From contig VMSR01000190.1 of the NCBI GenBank assembly GCA_013792075.1, forward strand, positions 1 to 37,944: a stretch of 37,944 nt of DNA. The letters are read 5' to 3'. Source of the stretch: Desulfobacula sp. Its GTDB lineage: Bacteria; Desulfobacterota; Desulfobacteria; Desulfobacterales; Desulfobacteraceae. The notes beneath the pieces are model-generated. The model saw only the letters and a program-made list of their open reading frames with translations. It was not told the origin of the DNA and ran no database searches. The translations under genes were made by a program, and so were the position numbers. Shown here piece by piece: positions 16,998-25,659 of the stretch (its first letter is position 1; the number at the start of each line of letters is the position of its first letter).

Positions 16998-17732
16998 ATG
17001 ACAATAGCTGTTATTCCATCACGGTTTGGATCCAGCCGGTTTGAGGGGAAACCTTTGGCAATGATTGCCGGAAAATCCATGATCCAACGGGTGTATGAAC
17101 AGACCCAAAAATCATCTGTTGTCACCCGAACCATCGTGGCAACAGATGATCTGCGGATACTGGATGCGGTGAAGGCATTCGGAGGGGAAGCTGTCATGAC
17201 ATCGGACACCTGCAGATCCGGAACCGACCGGGTGGCGGAAACAGCCAATATCCTGAATCTTGCCGACCATGAGATCATCGTGAATATCCAGGGGGACCAA
17301 CCGGTTTTCAACCCCTTGACCATTGATGACCTGGTCCTCCCTTTTAAAGAGGACCCAAGCCTTTCCATGTCCACCCTTGCATTTAAAATCCAGGACAAGC
17401 GGGAAATCACCGATCCCAAGGATGTAAAGGTAACCTTTGACATCAATGGATTTGCCATGTATTTTTCCCGGGCCCAGATCCCCTATCCCCGGGATGGACA
17501 AACAGGGGTTGACTTTTACAAGCACCTGGGGTTTTATGCCTATAAAAAAGGTTTTCTGGATAAAATAGTCAGTCTTCCCACAGGAACCTGCGAAAACATT
17601 GAAAAGCTTGAGCAGTTAAGGGTCCTGGAGTTTGGGCACCGGATAAAAGTGGTGATTACTGAATATGATTCACCTGAGATTGACCTGCCCGAAGATATTG
17701 AAAGGATTGAAATAAGGCTGCGAACGCCCTGA
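16998..17732 (+). CDS. kdsB: Kdo/Kdo8N cytidylyltransferase
   Basis: This 244-residue enzyme couples CTP to Kdo (or Kdo8N), giving the CMP-sugar used by WaaA. The nucleotidyltransferase start is VIPSRFGSSRFEGKPLAMI, with ATDD, RSGTDRVAE and NIQGDQPVF (metal-binding Asp) following, and FYKHLGFYAYKK near the end. These are KdsB hallmarks. It lies 12 bases after kdnB. In organisms with kdnA and kdnB, the KdsB paralogue in that operon activates the amino sugar, so Kdo8N is the likely substrate here (inference). Confidence 0.93.
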   Translation: MTIAVIPSRFGSSRFEGKPLAMIAGKSMIQRVYEQTQKSSVVTRTIVATDDLRILDAVKAFGGEAVMTSDTCRSGTDRVAETANILNLADHEIIVNIQGDQPVFNPLTIDDLVLPFKEDPSLSMSTLAFKIQDKREITDPKDVKVTFDINGFAMYFSRAQIPYPRDGQTGVDFYKHLGFYAYKKGFLDKIVSLPTGTCENIEKLEQLRVLEFGHRIKVVITEYDSPEIDLPEDIERIEIRLRTP

Positions 17733-17736
17733 CACC

Positions 17737-18894
17737 ATGCGATCTCTCTATAAGATAGTGCACACCACCTGCCATACCGGATGGGGGGGGCTGGAAAGAC
17801 GGATTTTCAATGAATCTGTTTGGATGTTAGACAAAGGACATCAGATAGTCATCATCGCCCCCAAAGACACCCCCCTTTTCACCAGGGCCCGGAAATTCGG
17901 ATTTCGTGTCTATGATATTTCCTTCAAGCCCCTGGGCATTATCAAGGACTACAATCGGCTTATACAAATCTTTGAAACCGAGCAGCCCCATATTCTCAAC
18001 ACCCACGGCAATGCCGATTCAAAAATTGCACTCCTGGCAGCCAAAAAGGCCGGCGTTCCCTGCCGTATCTTGTCCCGCCATATCAGTGCCCATGTCCGGA
18101 ACACCTGGTATAACCGGAAAATATACAAACAACTGAACCATTTTATTTTCACCACAGCAGACTATACCACCCGGCACCTTCAGCAGGTTTTCAAGCTCAA
18201 GGCCCTGAAAATTTTCTCCATGCCCAGCGGCATTATGGAGCCGGAAAGTTTAACCCCAAAGGAGGATGCCAGAAAGGCCCTTGCAGCAGAACTCTCACTT
18301 GATCCAGGCACCCGGTTTATCGGGTTTGCAGGCAGGGTTTCCACTGACAAAGGCGTTGCAACCATCCTGAAAGCCCTTCGACTGATTCAGTCAGAAATTC
18401 CCCACCACATTGCCATTGTGGGAGACGGCACTCCAATTTACCTGGCGGAACTCAAGGCGCTTGCCCAGAGACTTAACATTGGGGACAGGGTCCACTTTGT
18501 GGGTTTCAAAGAGGATGTATGGCCCTATTACCGGGCCTTTGATTGTAAGATTCTGGCCTCAATAAATAAAAACGGAATTCCCTTTGAAGGGGTACCCCAG
18601 GCATTATTGGAAGCCATGTACAGCTCGTGTCCCGTCATTGGATCAAAAAGCGGCGGAATCACGGATATCATTGTCCATCAAAAGACCGGATTGCTCTTTG
18701 ATCCCAAAAATCCTGAAGAATTGTCCGATATGATCTTAAATACCCTGAACCAGGAAGCCGCCACCATGGAAAGGGTTCATCTGGCAAGGGAACAGGTAAA
18801 AAAGCACCACACCATTGATGCCATGGGACGCAATATCACCCGGATCTACCGGCTGCACCAGGTCAAACTGGACAACCGCTATCTTCCCAGATAA
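17737..18894 (+). CDS. GT4-family glycosyltransferase
   Basis: This 385-residue GT-B glycosyltransferase has an N-terminal GGLERRIFNE loop, typical of GT4 acceptor domains, and a C-terminal domain with GFAGRVSTDKGVATIL. IVGDGTPIYLAELK, FVGFKEDVWPYYRAFD and the donor-binding FEGVPQALLEAMYSSCPVI with its E-x7-E-type spacing follow. It probably adds a hexose to the LPS core. It starts 4 bases after kdsB and is the last gene of the Kdo8N operon; it ends 18 bases before the stop of the convergent LPS operon. Donor and acceptor sugars cannot be assigned. Confidence 0.9.
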   Translation: MRSLYKIVHTTCHTGWGGLERRIFNESVWMLDKGHQIVIIAPKDTPLFTRARKFGFRVYDISFKPLGIIKDYNRLIQIFETEQPHILNTHGNADSKIALLAAKKAGVPCRILSRHISAHVRNTWYNRKIYKQLNHFIFTTADYTTRHLQQVFKLKALKIFSMPSGIMEPESLTPKEDARKALAAELSLDPGTRFIGFAGRVSTDKGVATILKALRLIQSEIPHHIAIVGDGTPIYLAELKALAQRLNIGDRVHFVGFKEDVWPYYRAFDCKILASINKNGIPFEGVPQALLEAMYSSCPVIGSKSGGITDIIVHQKTGLLFDPKNPEELSDMILNTLNQEAATMERVHLAREQVKKHHTIDAMGRNITRIYRLHQVKLDNRYLPR

Positions 18895-18912
18895 ACTCTG
18901 ATTTTACAAATT

Positions 18913-19995
18913 TTACGCTTTGTTTTTAGCCCGCAAAAAAACAAACCCATTGAGCAGGGCATAGGTCAGAAAAAACAGAATCAACTGGGCCGCCACCTTG
19001 GCGACCACCTCCCCCATGAAAAAATAGCGTATAAATATAAAAATGAGAAGAATGGAGGCTGACAGGTTAAATATTGCTACCATGATATATTTCCCGATCT
19101 CCGCAAAATTCGGGGCATCCCGGTATGAAAAGGTAAAATACTTATTGGCTGAAAAATGAATCAATACAGATAAAAACCTTGCCAGGATTGACGCACCGAC
19201 AAATCCGACGGAAAAATGTATCAAAAGAATGTAGGCACCAAAGTCTGCAATGGTAGAAAAAATACCGGAAAGGGAATATTTGAGCATCTGTTTAAAACGG
19301 AAGGCCAACCACCATAGAAGCAATGTTTTGTAAATAAGAATAGAGTCTGAAATCGGTCTGAAACTGGAGGTGCTGTTATTGTTTTCATATACAGTTGTGA
19401 TGGGAACCTCCCGCACCGTCACGCTGTCCTGAATCAGGGTGAGCAGCATTTCAAGTTCATAGGCATACCGGTCCGATGACAACCGGATCAACTGGTCCAA
19501 TCGTCCGACTGGAACCGCCCGAAGTCCTGTCTGGGTGTCTGTCACCGTTTGTCCCACAAGTCCCCTGAAAATAAGATAAGTGGCTGTATTTCCCAATCGG
19601 CTCCTGAAAGGAATTTTTCCCTTAAATTCCCTGACCCCGAGGACAAGTGCCTCGGGATGTTTTATGGCATCTGCCATGACCTTTTTCACATCCCGGGGCA
19701 GATGCTGGCCATCGGCGTCCATCGTGATAACATGGCTGCAAAGGACATTGTGTTGATTAATGTGCGCAAATCCGGTCCGAAGGGCTGCGCCTTTTCCCAG
19801 GTTACGCCCATGCTCCAGAAGCGTTATCTCATATGCTGCTGTCAGATATGCGAAAACAGCATCATATTCCGGGCCACTGCCATCATTGACCAAAAGTATC
19901 CCTGCTATATCAAACCGGCGCACCTGTTCAATGATATGGGACAAAATCTGCTGATCCGGCTTGTAGACCGGAATTAAAACCAGGGGTTTGTTCAT
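18913..19995 (-). CDS. GT2 glycosyltransferase fused to a GtrA-like membrane domain
   Basis: This 360-residue protein has two parts. Residues about 1-220 are a GT2 domain of the polyprenol-phosphate sugar transferase type: LVLIPVYKPDQQI, VNDGSG, HGRNLGKGAALRTGF, MDADGQHLP and DTQTGLRAVP. Residues about 235-355 are a GtrA-like four-helix membrane domain (LKYSLSGIFSTIADFG, then further helices to the RAKNKA tail). It probably charges undecaprenyl phosphate with a sugar at the membrane and helps flip it. I chose the ATG at 19995, 13 bases after the upstream stop; the frame extends to 20130 without family likeness. It is the last gene of the LPS operon. Confidence 0.9.
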   Translation of the reverse strand: MNKPLVLIPVYKPDQQILSHIIEQVRRFDIAGILLVNDGSGPEYDAVFAYLTAAYEITLLEHGRNLGKGAALRTGFAHINQHNVLCSHVITMDADGQHLPRDVKKVMADAIKHPEALVLGVREFKGKIPFRSRLGNTATYLIFRGLVGQTVTDTQTGLRAVPVGRLDQLIRLSSDRYAYELEMLLTLIQDSVTVREVPITTVYENNNSTSSFRPISDSILIYKTLLLWWLAFRFKQMLKYSLSGIFSTIADFGAYILLIHFSVGFVGASILARFLSVLIHFSANKYFTFSYRDAPNFAEIGKYIMVAIFNLSASILLIFIFIRYFFMGEVVAKVAAQLILFFLTYALLNGFVFLRAKNKA

Positions 19996-20008
19996 GTCTT
20001 TGTTCACC

Positions 20009-21802
20009 TTAAAATACTTTCTTAAGTGTTGCCGATTTCTGGGTATCTGAAGCAGGGAATTCCCGGTGCATAATCTGAAAAAATCCAGGGGTCTCAAGGG
20101 GGATGCCTGACAATTCCTCCGCCCAGGCACTTACCTTCTCGTCTGACCGATAAAACAATACATAGTCATATTGTGCAAGTCCCTCCATGAAACCGTCCTG
20201 GTCAGATAGGGGAAACGGGCTATAATTCACCCGGTCCGGCAGCAGGTGGTATAAAAGCTTTATACCCAAAAATTGGTCGTTCATACCCGGAATCACCCCA
20301 ATGAAATTCTGACGGTTTCGGTCCGTGTTCATGGTAATTTTTTGAGCCAGGTGCCTGGCATCAAGGTCGTGCTTGTCCGGGTGGAGCAGTTTTTCAATTC
20401 TGGAGATGCCAAGGATAAGCATCACCGCCATGGCACCGGTAAGTACTGCCTTGGGCGGGATAACCTTTTTAAACCAGAGACGTCCGACACTCATAAGGAG
20501 GGTGAATATGACCATTTGGGCAAACAAGATATTCAGATACCGGGTCAGGCCCACAATATGATCGAAATTTGCCCCCACCTTGAACACAATCACCTGGAAA
20601 AAATAATTCATCACAAGATATAAAATATAGGCACCTGCCATAATTTTTATCAACAGGCCTTGCCGGGAACGTTCTTTGGGTGTCATCCCTTTGAAAATGC
20701 GGGTCCATAAAACACCTGACAGCAGATACCAGAAAAGATAGGGCAGATTAAGACGGTCTGCCGATCCGAAAAAAATAGCCTTCACATATATCAAAAACCC
20801 ATTTTGAACAGGCCCTTTGGAAAAAATCTTAAAGGATTCCATAATCGTTTCCAAGGTTATGGCATTGCTAAAGCCTGTAAATCCCATTTCAACGCAATGC
20901 CAGGCCCAGAGCCGGTTCAAAAAAAGCAGGCCCCCTGCTATCAACATTACCAAGGCCAGGGCTTTGAACTTCCTATCTTTTCGAAAATCCCCATGGAACA
21001 GAAGGTCAAAAAAAATAATAACCAGCAACAGCAGTCCAAGCATAAAACCGATCTGTTTGATCAGAAAAAGAAAACAGATCGGGGCAGAGATGGCCACAAG
21101 TTTTAAAAAGAGTTCATCCCCGGTATAGTAAATCCAAAGAATGGCAAAAAAAAGAGTGGTGAGCAGGTAGTCCACCTGTAATTTGGTAAAAATACTACCG
21201 CAGAAAATAATCAGCAAAACAATGGCCAGGCAAAGGCGAATCACCGATCGTTCCATCCGGGGTTTTTTGATGACCACAAACAAGGCAGAGATCAGGATCA
21301 TGTTCTGGGCAAAATAGGCCAGGGAGGGTTTGTACATCCCGGTCAATCCATGGAAGAAATAATGGACCAGGGAGGTGCCCGGTGTATACATCAGGTGTTT
21401 GGGGATGATCGTGGTATCTGCATTGGGAAGATGATCGAATAAAACCAGGTATTTGCCCACAATTCCCCAGAACACAAAATCATCCACCACAGTAAAGGTC
21501 ATTTTTAAACTAAGAAAAAAAGACAGGACTATCAAGCCTGCGAATACCGCCCCGGGTGTCAGGGATATGGTATCCCGATTCTTAACGCCCACAGCCGTAA
21601 AATAGACCGCAAACACCCCCCCCGCCCCGGCAATGAGAAAGGTACCGGTCTTCAGAAAACCCGCCAGGGAAAAGCCAAACAGCAGAATACCGATCAAAGA
21701 GATGCTGAACAGGGGGGCATATCTGAAATCCAGTTTTAAAAATCTGCAGGTTGCCCCGACAATCCCCATAAAACATGCTGTCATCAAACCCAGCTCTATC
21801 AT
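20009..21802 (-). CDS. Polytopic membrane protein, GT-C-like (possible lipid-linked sugar transferase)
   Basis: The 597-residue product has roughly 12-13 hydrophobic segments in its first 460 residues and a soluble, probably periplasmic, C-terminal part. An early external loop contains VVDDFVFWG, an acidic pair placed like the catalytic loop of GT-C glycosyltransferases. The family is not clear to me. Such an enzyme would use a polyprenol-phosphate sugar and add it to LPS in the periplasm, and the GT2-GtrA protein encoded next would supply that donor. This pairing is inference. The gene is 3 bases from the preceding GT2 gene. Confidence 0.75.
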   Translation of the reverse strand: MIELGLMTACFMGIVGATCRFLKLDFRYAPLFSISLIGILLFGFSLAGFLKTGTFLIAGAGGVFAVYFTAVGVKNRDTISLTPGAVFAGLIVLSFFLSLKMTFTVVDDFVFWGIVGKYLVLFDHLPNADTTIIPKHLMYTPGTSLVHYFFHGLTGMYKPSLAYFAQNMILISALFVVIKKPRMERSVIRLCLAIVLLIIFCGSIFTKLQVDYLLTTLFFAILWIYYTGDELFLKLVAISAPICFLFLIKQIGFMLGLLLLVIIFFDLLFHGDFRKDRKFKALALVMLIAGGLLFLNRLWAWHCVEMGFTGFSNAITLETIMESFKIFSKGPVQNGFLIYVKAIFFGSADRLNLPYLFWYLLSGVLWTRIFKGMTPKERSRQGLLIKIMAGAYILYLVMNYFFQVIVFKVGANFDHIVGLTRYLNILFAQMVIFTLLMSVGRLWFKKVIPPKAVLTGAMAVMLILGISRIEKLLHPDKHDLDARHLAQKITMNTDRNRQNFIGVIPGMNDQFLGIKLLYHLLPDRVNYSPFPLSDQDGFMEGLAQYDYVLFYRSDEKVSAWAEELSGIPLETPGFFQIMHREFPASDTQKSATLKKVF

Positions 21803-21805
21803 CCT

Positions 21806-22597
21806 TTAATCCTTGGGCAGTTTTATGTCTAAAAAAGAGTCCAGCCCATTTGCTTTCAAATAAAACTTGGCATATTTATAAAAGGTTCCTTCAAAATTAC
21901 CAAGGGCAATGATAAATCCGGGCCACCCGTCCAAACACCCCAGTTTCAGGAAATATAGGGAAAAGGCCGCCCAAAATCCATGGAAAACGGCTTTAAACAT
22001 GCCAGGCGTTTTCCCGGATTCAGCCAGTTTATCAGCCCCCAGTGTGGAATACCGGTTGGCTTTGTGGATCACTTCTTCCAGATTCTTGAACGGAATCTGG
22101 TGAATAAAGGCCTTAAAATATCCGCAGGGCTTTTCACTGACCACCTCATAGCGTTCATGCACGGCATCGGGCTTAAAGACCAGGGACCCTTTTCTAAAAA
22201 GCTGGGGCTGCCGGTAATCCGGATAAAAACCAGCATGCCGGATCCATTTGCCCATGAAATAATTACGCCGGGGCACATAATAGGCATCCAGGCTGTCCGG
22301 ATCATTGATGATTTCAAGTATTTCTTGCTTTGCCCCAGGGGTGCACCGTTCATCGGAATCAAGGCTGAATATCCAGTCATGGCTGCAGGCGGCCATGGCC
22401 TCATTTCTCAGGGATCCAAACCCCTTGAAAGGAATCTGTACCACCTTTGCACCATGGGCCTGTGCAATTTGAACCGTCCCATCGGTACTCAATGAGTCGG
22501 CCACAACGATTTCATCTGCCCATGCCACGCTTGCCAGGGCGTCTTTGATTTTTTCCTGTTCATTAAAGGCAATGATATAAACCGATATTTTCCCCAT
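21806..22597 (-). CDS. GT2 LPS core glycosyltransferase (WaaE/KdtX-like)
   Basis: This 263-residue GT-A enzyme starts ISVYIIAFNEQEKIKDAL. It has WADEIVVADSLSTDGT, FSLDSDERCTP (DXD-type metal site) and QPQLFRKG, then a helical C-terminal region. This matches the WaaE/KdtX group, which adds glucose to the first heptose of the LPS core. The ATG at 22597 shares one base with the TGA of the ligase gene, implying translational coupling. A TTG one codon earlier is possible. Sugar specificity is inferred from the family only. Confidence 0.88.
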   Translation of the reverse strand: MGKISVYIIAFNEQEKIKDALASVAWADEIVVADSLSTDGTVQIAQAHGAKVVQIPFKGFGSLRNEAMAACSHDWIFSLDSDERCTPGAKQEILEIINDPDSLDAYYVPRRNYFMGKWIRHAGFYPDYRQPQLFRKGSLVFKPDAVHERYEVVSEKPCGYFKAFIHQIPFKNLEEVIHKANRYSTLGADKLAESGKTPGMFKAVFHGFWAAFSLYFLKLGCLDGWPGFIIALGNFEGTFYKYAKFYLKANGLDSFLDIKLPKD

Positions 22598-23787
22598 CAA
22601 ACCCTTCCTTTCTTCATGGGGTCCAAATGCGCCAGGAACCCATATGACATCGCCAGCATCAGCAAGGTCCCGGTATTTAGGATCTGGGTGTCAAACATTC
22701 CACCCAGAAACAGGACCAGGCCGGTGGAAAACACAAAATAACCCAACGGGTTTTCCCGGGACCGCCAAGAGCGGGAAAGCATATTCCAGAAAAGCCAAAA
22801 GAAAGCAATGATTCCAGCAATTCCAAAACTGACACCCATGTACAGAAAATTGTTATGGGGATGGTTAACCGCAGACCCTTTTGGCCGGGTGAACTCGGGA
22901 AGGCTGCCCGTACCGATACCGATGATGGGATGTTTTTTCATGGCATCAAGGGTTTGCCGGGTAATAAAAGGTCTTGGCATCTCCTTGATATCCTCACCTG
23001 TCATGATTTTGTCTCTGTTTTCATTCAACTTGGTAAAGGAATCAGCCACCCGGTTTCTTACAACCGGAGACAGGCAAAGGGAAAACACCAGGGCCACGCA
23101 GGCCAATGCTTTTATTTTTAAAGAAAACCTATGGGTGAGATCCCAGGCCACCAGGGGAGATAACAGGGCAAATATCAGATAACCGCTTCTGCCTTCCAAC
23201 ACGGTCAGGTGAAACAAAAAAAGAAAGATCAGTACAAGAAATCCTGCCTTTGCCCATAAGCCTGTTTCCCGCCTAAAATAAAAGGCGGCCATGAGAATTC
23301 CGATAAGCAAATACATGGAAATCAATGTGTGGACAATACCAAACCCCAGATAAAACACATTGACCGGCTTCACAAAGCCTGCAAACTGGAAAAGGGCTAA
23401 AATCGCGCCTGCTGACAAACCGCCCCAAAATGCACAAACAAGAATGAAAAAGCGTTTCTCGCTCAAATAGCAACCCGCAGTTATGAAGACAGCGATCCAG
23501 TATTTGGTTTTCATGGCATAGTCCATGCCAAGGTCCATGTTCTTAGAATAGGTCAGACCGATCCAGGGCAAAATGAGAAACAGAATCACCGGTCTGAACC
23601 AGGGCTGTTTCACAATAGACAGCCCCGTCATAAACTGCCCTGAAAAAATCCAGACGACACAGGCAAGTCCAATGGCGATCAATGGGGGAGCCGTACCCGT
23701 GGGCAATAACAGAAAAGTCAATACAACACACCAGAAGAGGGTTTCCTCCGGGGGGGTCTGGGACAAATACTTCTTAAATGATTTCAT
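22597..23787 (-). CDS. O-antigen ligase / polymerase family protein (WaaL-like)
   Basis: The 396-residue inner-membrane protein has about 10-12 membrane helices with a long periplasmic loop. It carries the Wzy_C/WaaL features: LTVLEGRSGYLIF (conserved Arg before the large loop) and, late in the loop, PIIGIGTGSLPEF and AVNHPHNNFLYMG with the conserved His pair. WaaL moves undecaprenyl-linked O-antigen onto the lipid A-core. A Wzy-like polymerase cannot be excluded, but the position among core genes favours ligase. Its start overlaps the preceding GT2 gene by 14 bases. Confidence 0.85.
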   Translation of the reverse strand: MKSFKKYLSQTPPEETLFWCVVLTFLLLPTGTAPPLIAIGLACVVWIFSGQFMTGLSIVKQPWFRPVILFLILPWIGLTYSKNMDLGMDYAMKTKYWIAVFITAGCYLSEKRFFILVCAFWGGLSAGAILALFQFAGFVKPVNVFYLGFGIVHTLISMYLLIGILMAAFYFRRETGLWAKAGFLVLIFLFLFHLTVLEGRSGYLIFALLSPLVAWDLTHRFSLKIKALACVALVFSLCLSPVVRNRVADSFTKLNENRDKIMTGEDIKEMPRPFITRQTLDAMKKHPIIGIGTGSLPEFTRPKGSAVNHPHNNFLYMGVSFGIAGIIAFFWLFWNMLSRSWRSRENPLGYFVFSTGLVLFLGGMFDTQILNTGTLLMLAMSYGFLAHLDPMKKGRV

Positions 23788-24598
23788 TCATCTTGCTCTC
23801 ATCATCAGTAATCAACTGGTTTAACCCGGCGTCGCAAAAAAAAGCAGAAGATGCGATTGCGTTTTCCAAGATCATATCATTTTTTTCCAAACTAGTTCGC
23901 AAATTTTGCCGGTGCCACAAATGATAACAAATGGCCCTAAAAGGGTTCTCTTTTCGCCTAAGGCCATATTTATAAAGCCGGACAACAATTTCCTGGTCTT
24001 CCCGGCCCCATCCCTGCATCTGCTGGTTATATCCGTTAACCGCCACAAGATCTTTTCTGAAAAACCCCATATTGCACCCCCGGACACCGGAAAGCTTTAA
24101 GGTCCTGTGGGCCGGCCAGAAAGGAATTCTAATAATATGATGGCTGTTTGAAATTCCCAGATTCAATGCGTGGGCCAAACGCCTGGCAAAAGAATCCATA
24201 TCCGAACAGGTAAACCGGGCTTGACTTTTTTCATTGACAATGACCCGTTTCCCCTGGAAAAAACACCCTTTTTCCGCCAGGAAAAAATGATCTTCCACAA
24301 AATGTCGTTCAGGAATACAATCTCCGTCAAGCATTAGCAGATACTCTCCCTGGGCTTTTAAAATTGCCTTGTTTCGGATCCTGGACAGGCGAAAGCCCTT
24401 ATCCTCCTGCCAGACATGGTGCACCAAAACATCTTGTCGGCTAAGATACGGGACCAGCATCCGGGCCGTCTCTCCGGTTGAACCATCATCGGCAATGATA
24501 ATCTCATGGGGAAGAAGGGTCTGACCCACCAGACCGTCCAGCACCTTTTGTAAGGCGTCTGGCCGGTTATATGTGGGAACAATGACAGAAATCTTCAT
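23774..24598 (-). CDS. GT2 glycosyltransferase
   Basis: This 274-residue GT-A glycosyltransferase runs ISVIVPTYNRPDALQKVLDG, IIADDGSTGET and FRLSRIRNKAI, then LLMLDGDCIPE (metal-binding DXD). GCNMGFFRKDLVAVNGYN and GWGREDQEIVVRLYK follow, a C-terminal block like the galactosyltransferase-type (glyco_transf_7C) motif with the acidic pair used for catalysis. It probably extends the LPS core. I chose the ATG at 24598, whose bases overlap the upstream TGA (ATGA). The frame extends to 24703, but that sequence belongs to the upstream gene's end. Confidence 0.88.
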   Translation of the reverse strand: MKISVIVPTYNRPDALQKVLDGLVGQTLLPHEIIIADDGSTGETARMLVPYLSRQDVLVHHVWQEDKGFRLSRIRNKAILKAQGEYLLMLDGDCIPERHFVEDHFFLAEKGCFFQGKRVIVNEKSQARFTCSDMDSFARRLAHALNLGISNSHHIIRIPFWPAHRTLKLSGVRGCNMGFFRKDLVAVNGYNQQMQGWGREDQEIVVRLYKYGLRRKENPFRAICYHLWHRQNLRTSLEKNDMILENAIASSAFFCDAGLNQLITDDESKMNEII

Positions 24599-25605
24599 GA
24601 TTGCTTGATTTTCTCCTGGATCACCGCCAATACCTGGGAAACACCCAGGTCCTCCATACACCGATAATGGGCGCAGGGTTTTTGCCGGTAGCAGGGCGAA
24701 CACTCAAGATCTTTTTGTATCACCGTATGAATTTTTCCATAGGGCCCTGTACGCACAGGGTTGGCCGGCCCGAAAATGGCAAATACCGGTATGTTCAGCG
24801 CCGCTGCCATATGCATGGGACCTGTGTCATTACAGATAAAATAGTCTGCACGCCCGATTACGGCCAGCAACTCCTTGAGTCCTGTTTTCCCTGCAATGGA
24901 AACAGCATTTCCCTTTGAATGAAAAACAACTTCATCGGCAATATATGCTTCTGCGGCCGAACTGATCACCACAACAGGCAGCGAAAGTTTTGAGGCCAGT
25001 TCGCCAAATTTATGGGCATGCCACCTGTTGGCCGGTTTTCCGGCAGAAGGGCTCATCACCACATAGGATTGGGGCAAGCCTTTACAGATTTCAGGAAAAA
25101 GATCATAGGGGGCAAAGGGATAAGCAATCTCATCAGTGGGGCAGCCCATGAACTGCGCTATTTTAAGATACCGGTCAATGGCATGGATGTCCATGCTGCC
25201 ATGGATTTTATGGGTATAAAAAAACGGGCTGCCTTCATCGGATTCTTTAAAGCCGAGCCTGATCCCGGCCTTTGAAAAATAAGAGATCACCCCGGACCGG
25301 AAAAGGCCGGACAAGTCAATGGACACATCATAGCCGCAAGCCCCCATCCCCCGACGAAGGTCATTGATTTCTCGAACGGTCTGTTTCAGGTTCCCCACTT
25401 TTTTCCATTGGTCTTTTTTGATCACCCACAGCCGGTTTATAAGGGGATGGCCCTCCAGAAAAGTGTGGAGACCGTGGGCCACCACCCAGTCAACCCGGGC
25501 AAGGGGAAACCCCCGCTTAACGGCATTTAAAAACGGCAACGAATGAACAATATCTCCCAGGGCACTGGGTTTGACAATCAATATATTTTTTACAGATTTA
25601 AACAG
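24595..25605 (-). CDS. GT9 heptosyltransferase (WaaC-like)
   Basis: This GT9 heptosyltransferase begins ILIVKPSALGDIVHSLP, the WaaC signature, and ends with the FICNDTGPMHMAAALNIPVF donor-binding region and a Cys-rich CSPCYRQKPC. It adds L-glycero-D-manno-heptose to the Kdo of the inner core. The start is unusual: there is no ATG or GTG between the in-frame stop and the conserved strand. A CTG at 25605 has GGAGG 8 bases upstream and gives about 336 residues. A TTG at 25581 would cut into the first beta-strand and has no ribosome binding site. A frameshift near the start is the other possibility. It overlaps the next gene by 4 bases. Confidence 0.87.
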   Translation of the reverse strand: MFKSVKNILIVKPSALGDIVHSLPFLNAVKRGFPLARVDWVVAHGLHTFLEGHPLINRLWVIKKDQWKKVGNLKQTVREINDLRRGMGACGYDVSIDLSGLFRSGVISYFSKAGIRLGFKESDEGSPFFYTHKIHGSMDIHAIDRYLKIAQFMGCPTDEIAYPFAPYDLFPEICKGLPQSYVVMSPSAGKPANRWHAHKFGELASKLSLPVVVISSAAEAYIADEVVFHSKGNAVSIAGKTGLKELLAVIGRADYFICNDTGPMHMAAALNIPVFAIFGPANPVRTGPYGKIHTVIQKDLECSPCYRQKPCAHYRCMEDLGVSQVLAVIQEKIKQS

Positions 25606-25659
25606 GATTCTTTCCTCCGTTCATTTTTGCTATTCCCTCGATCAAATCAGCTGATCAAA

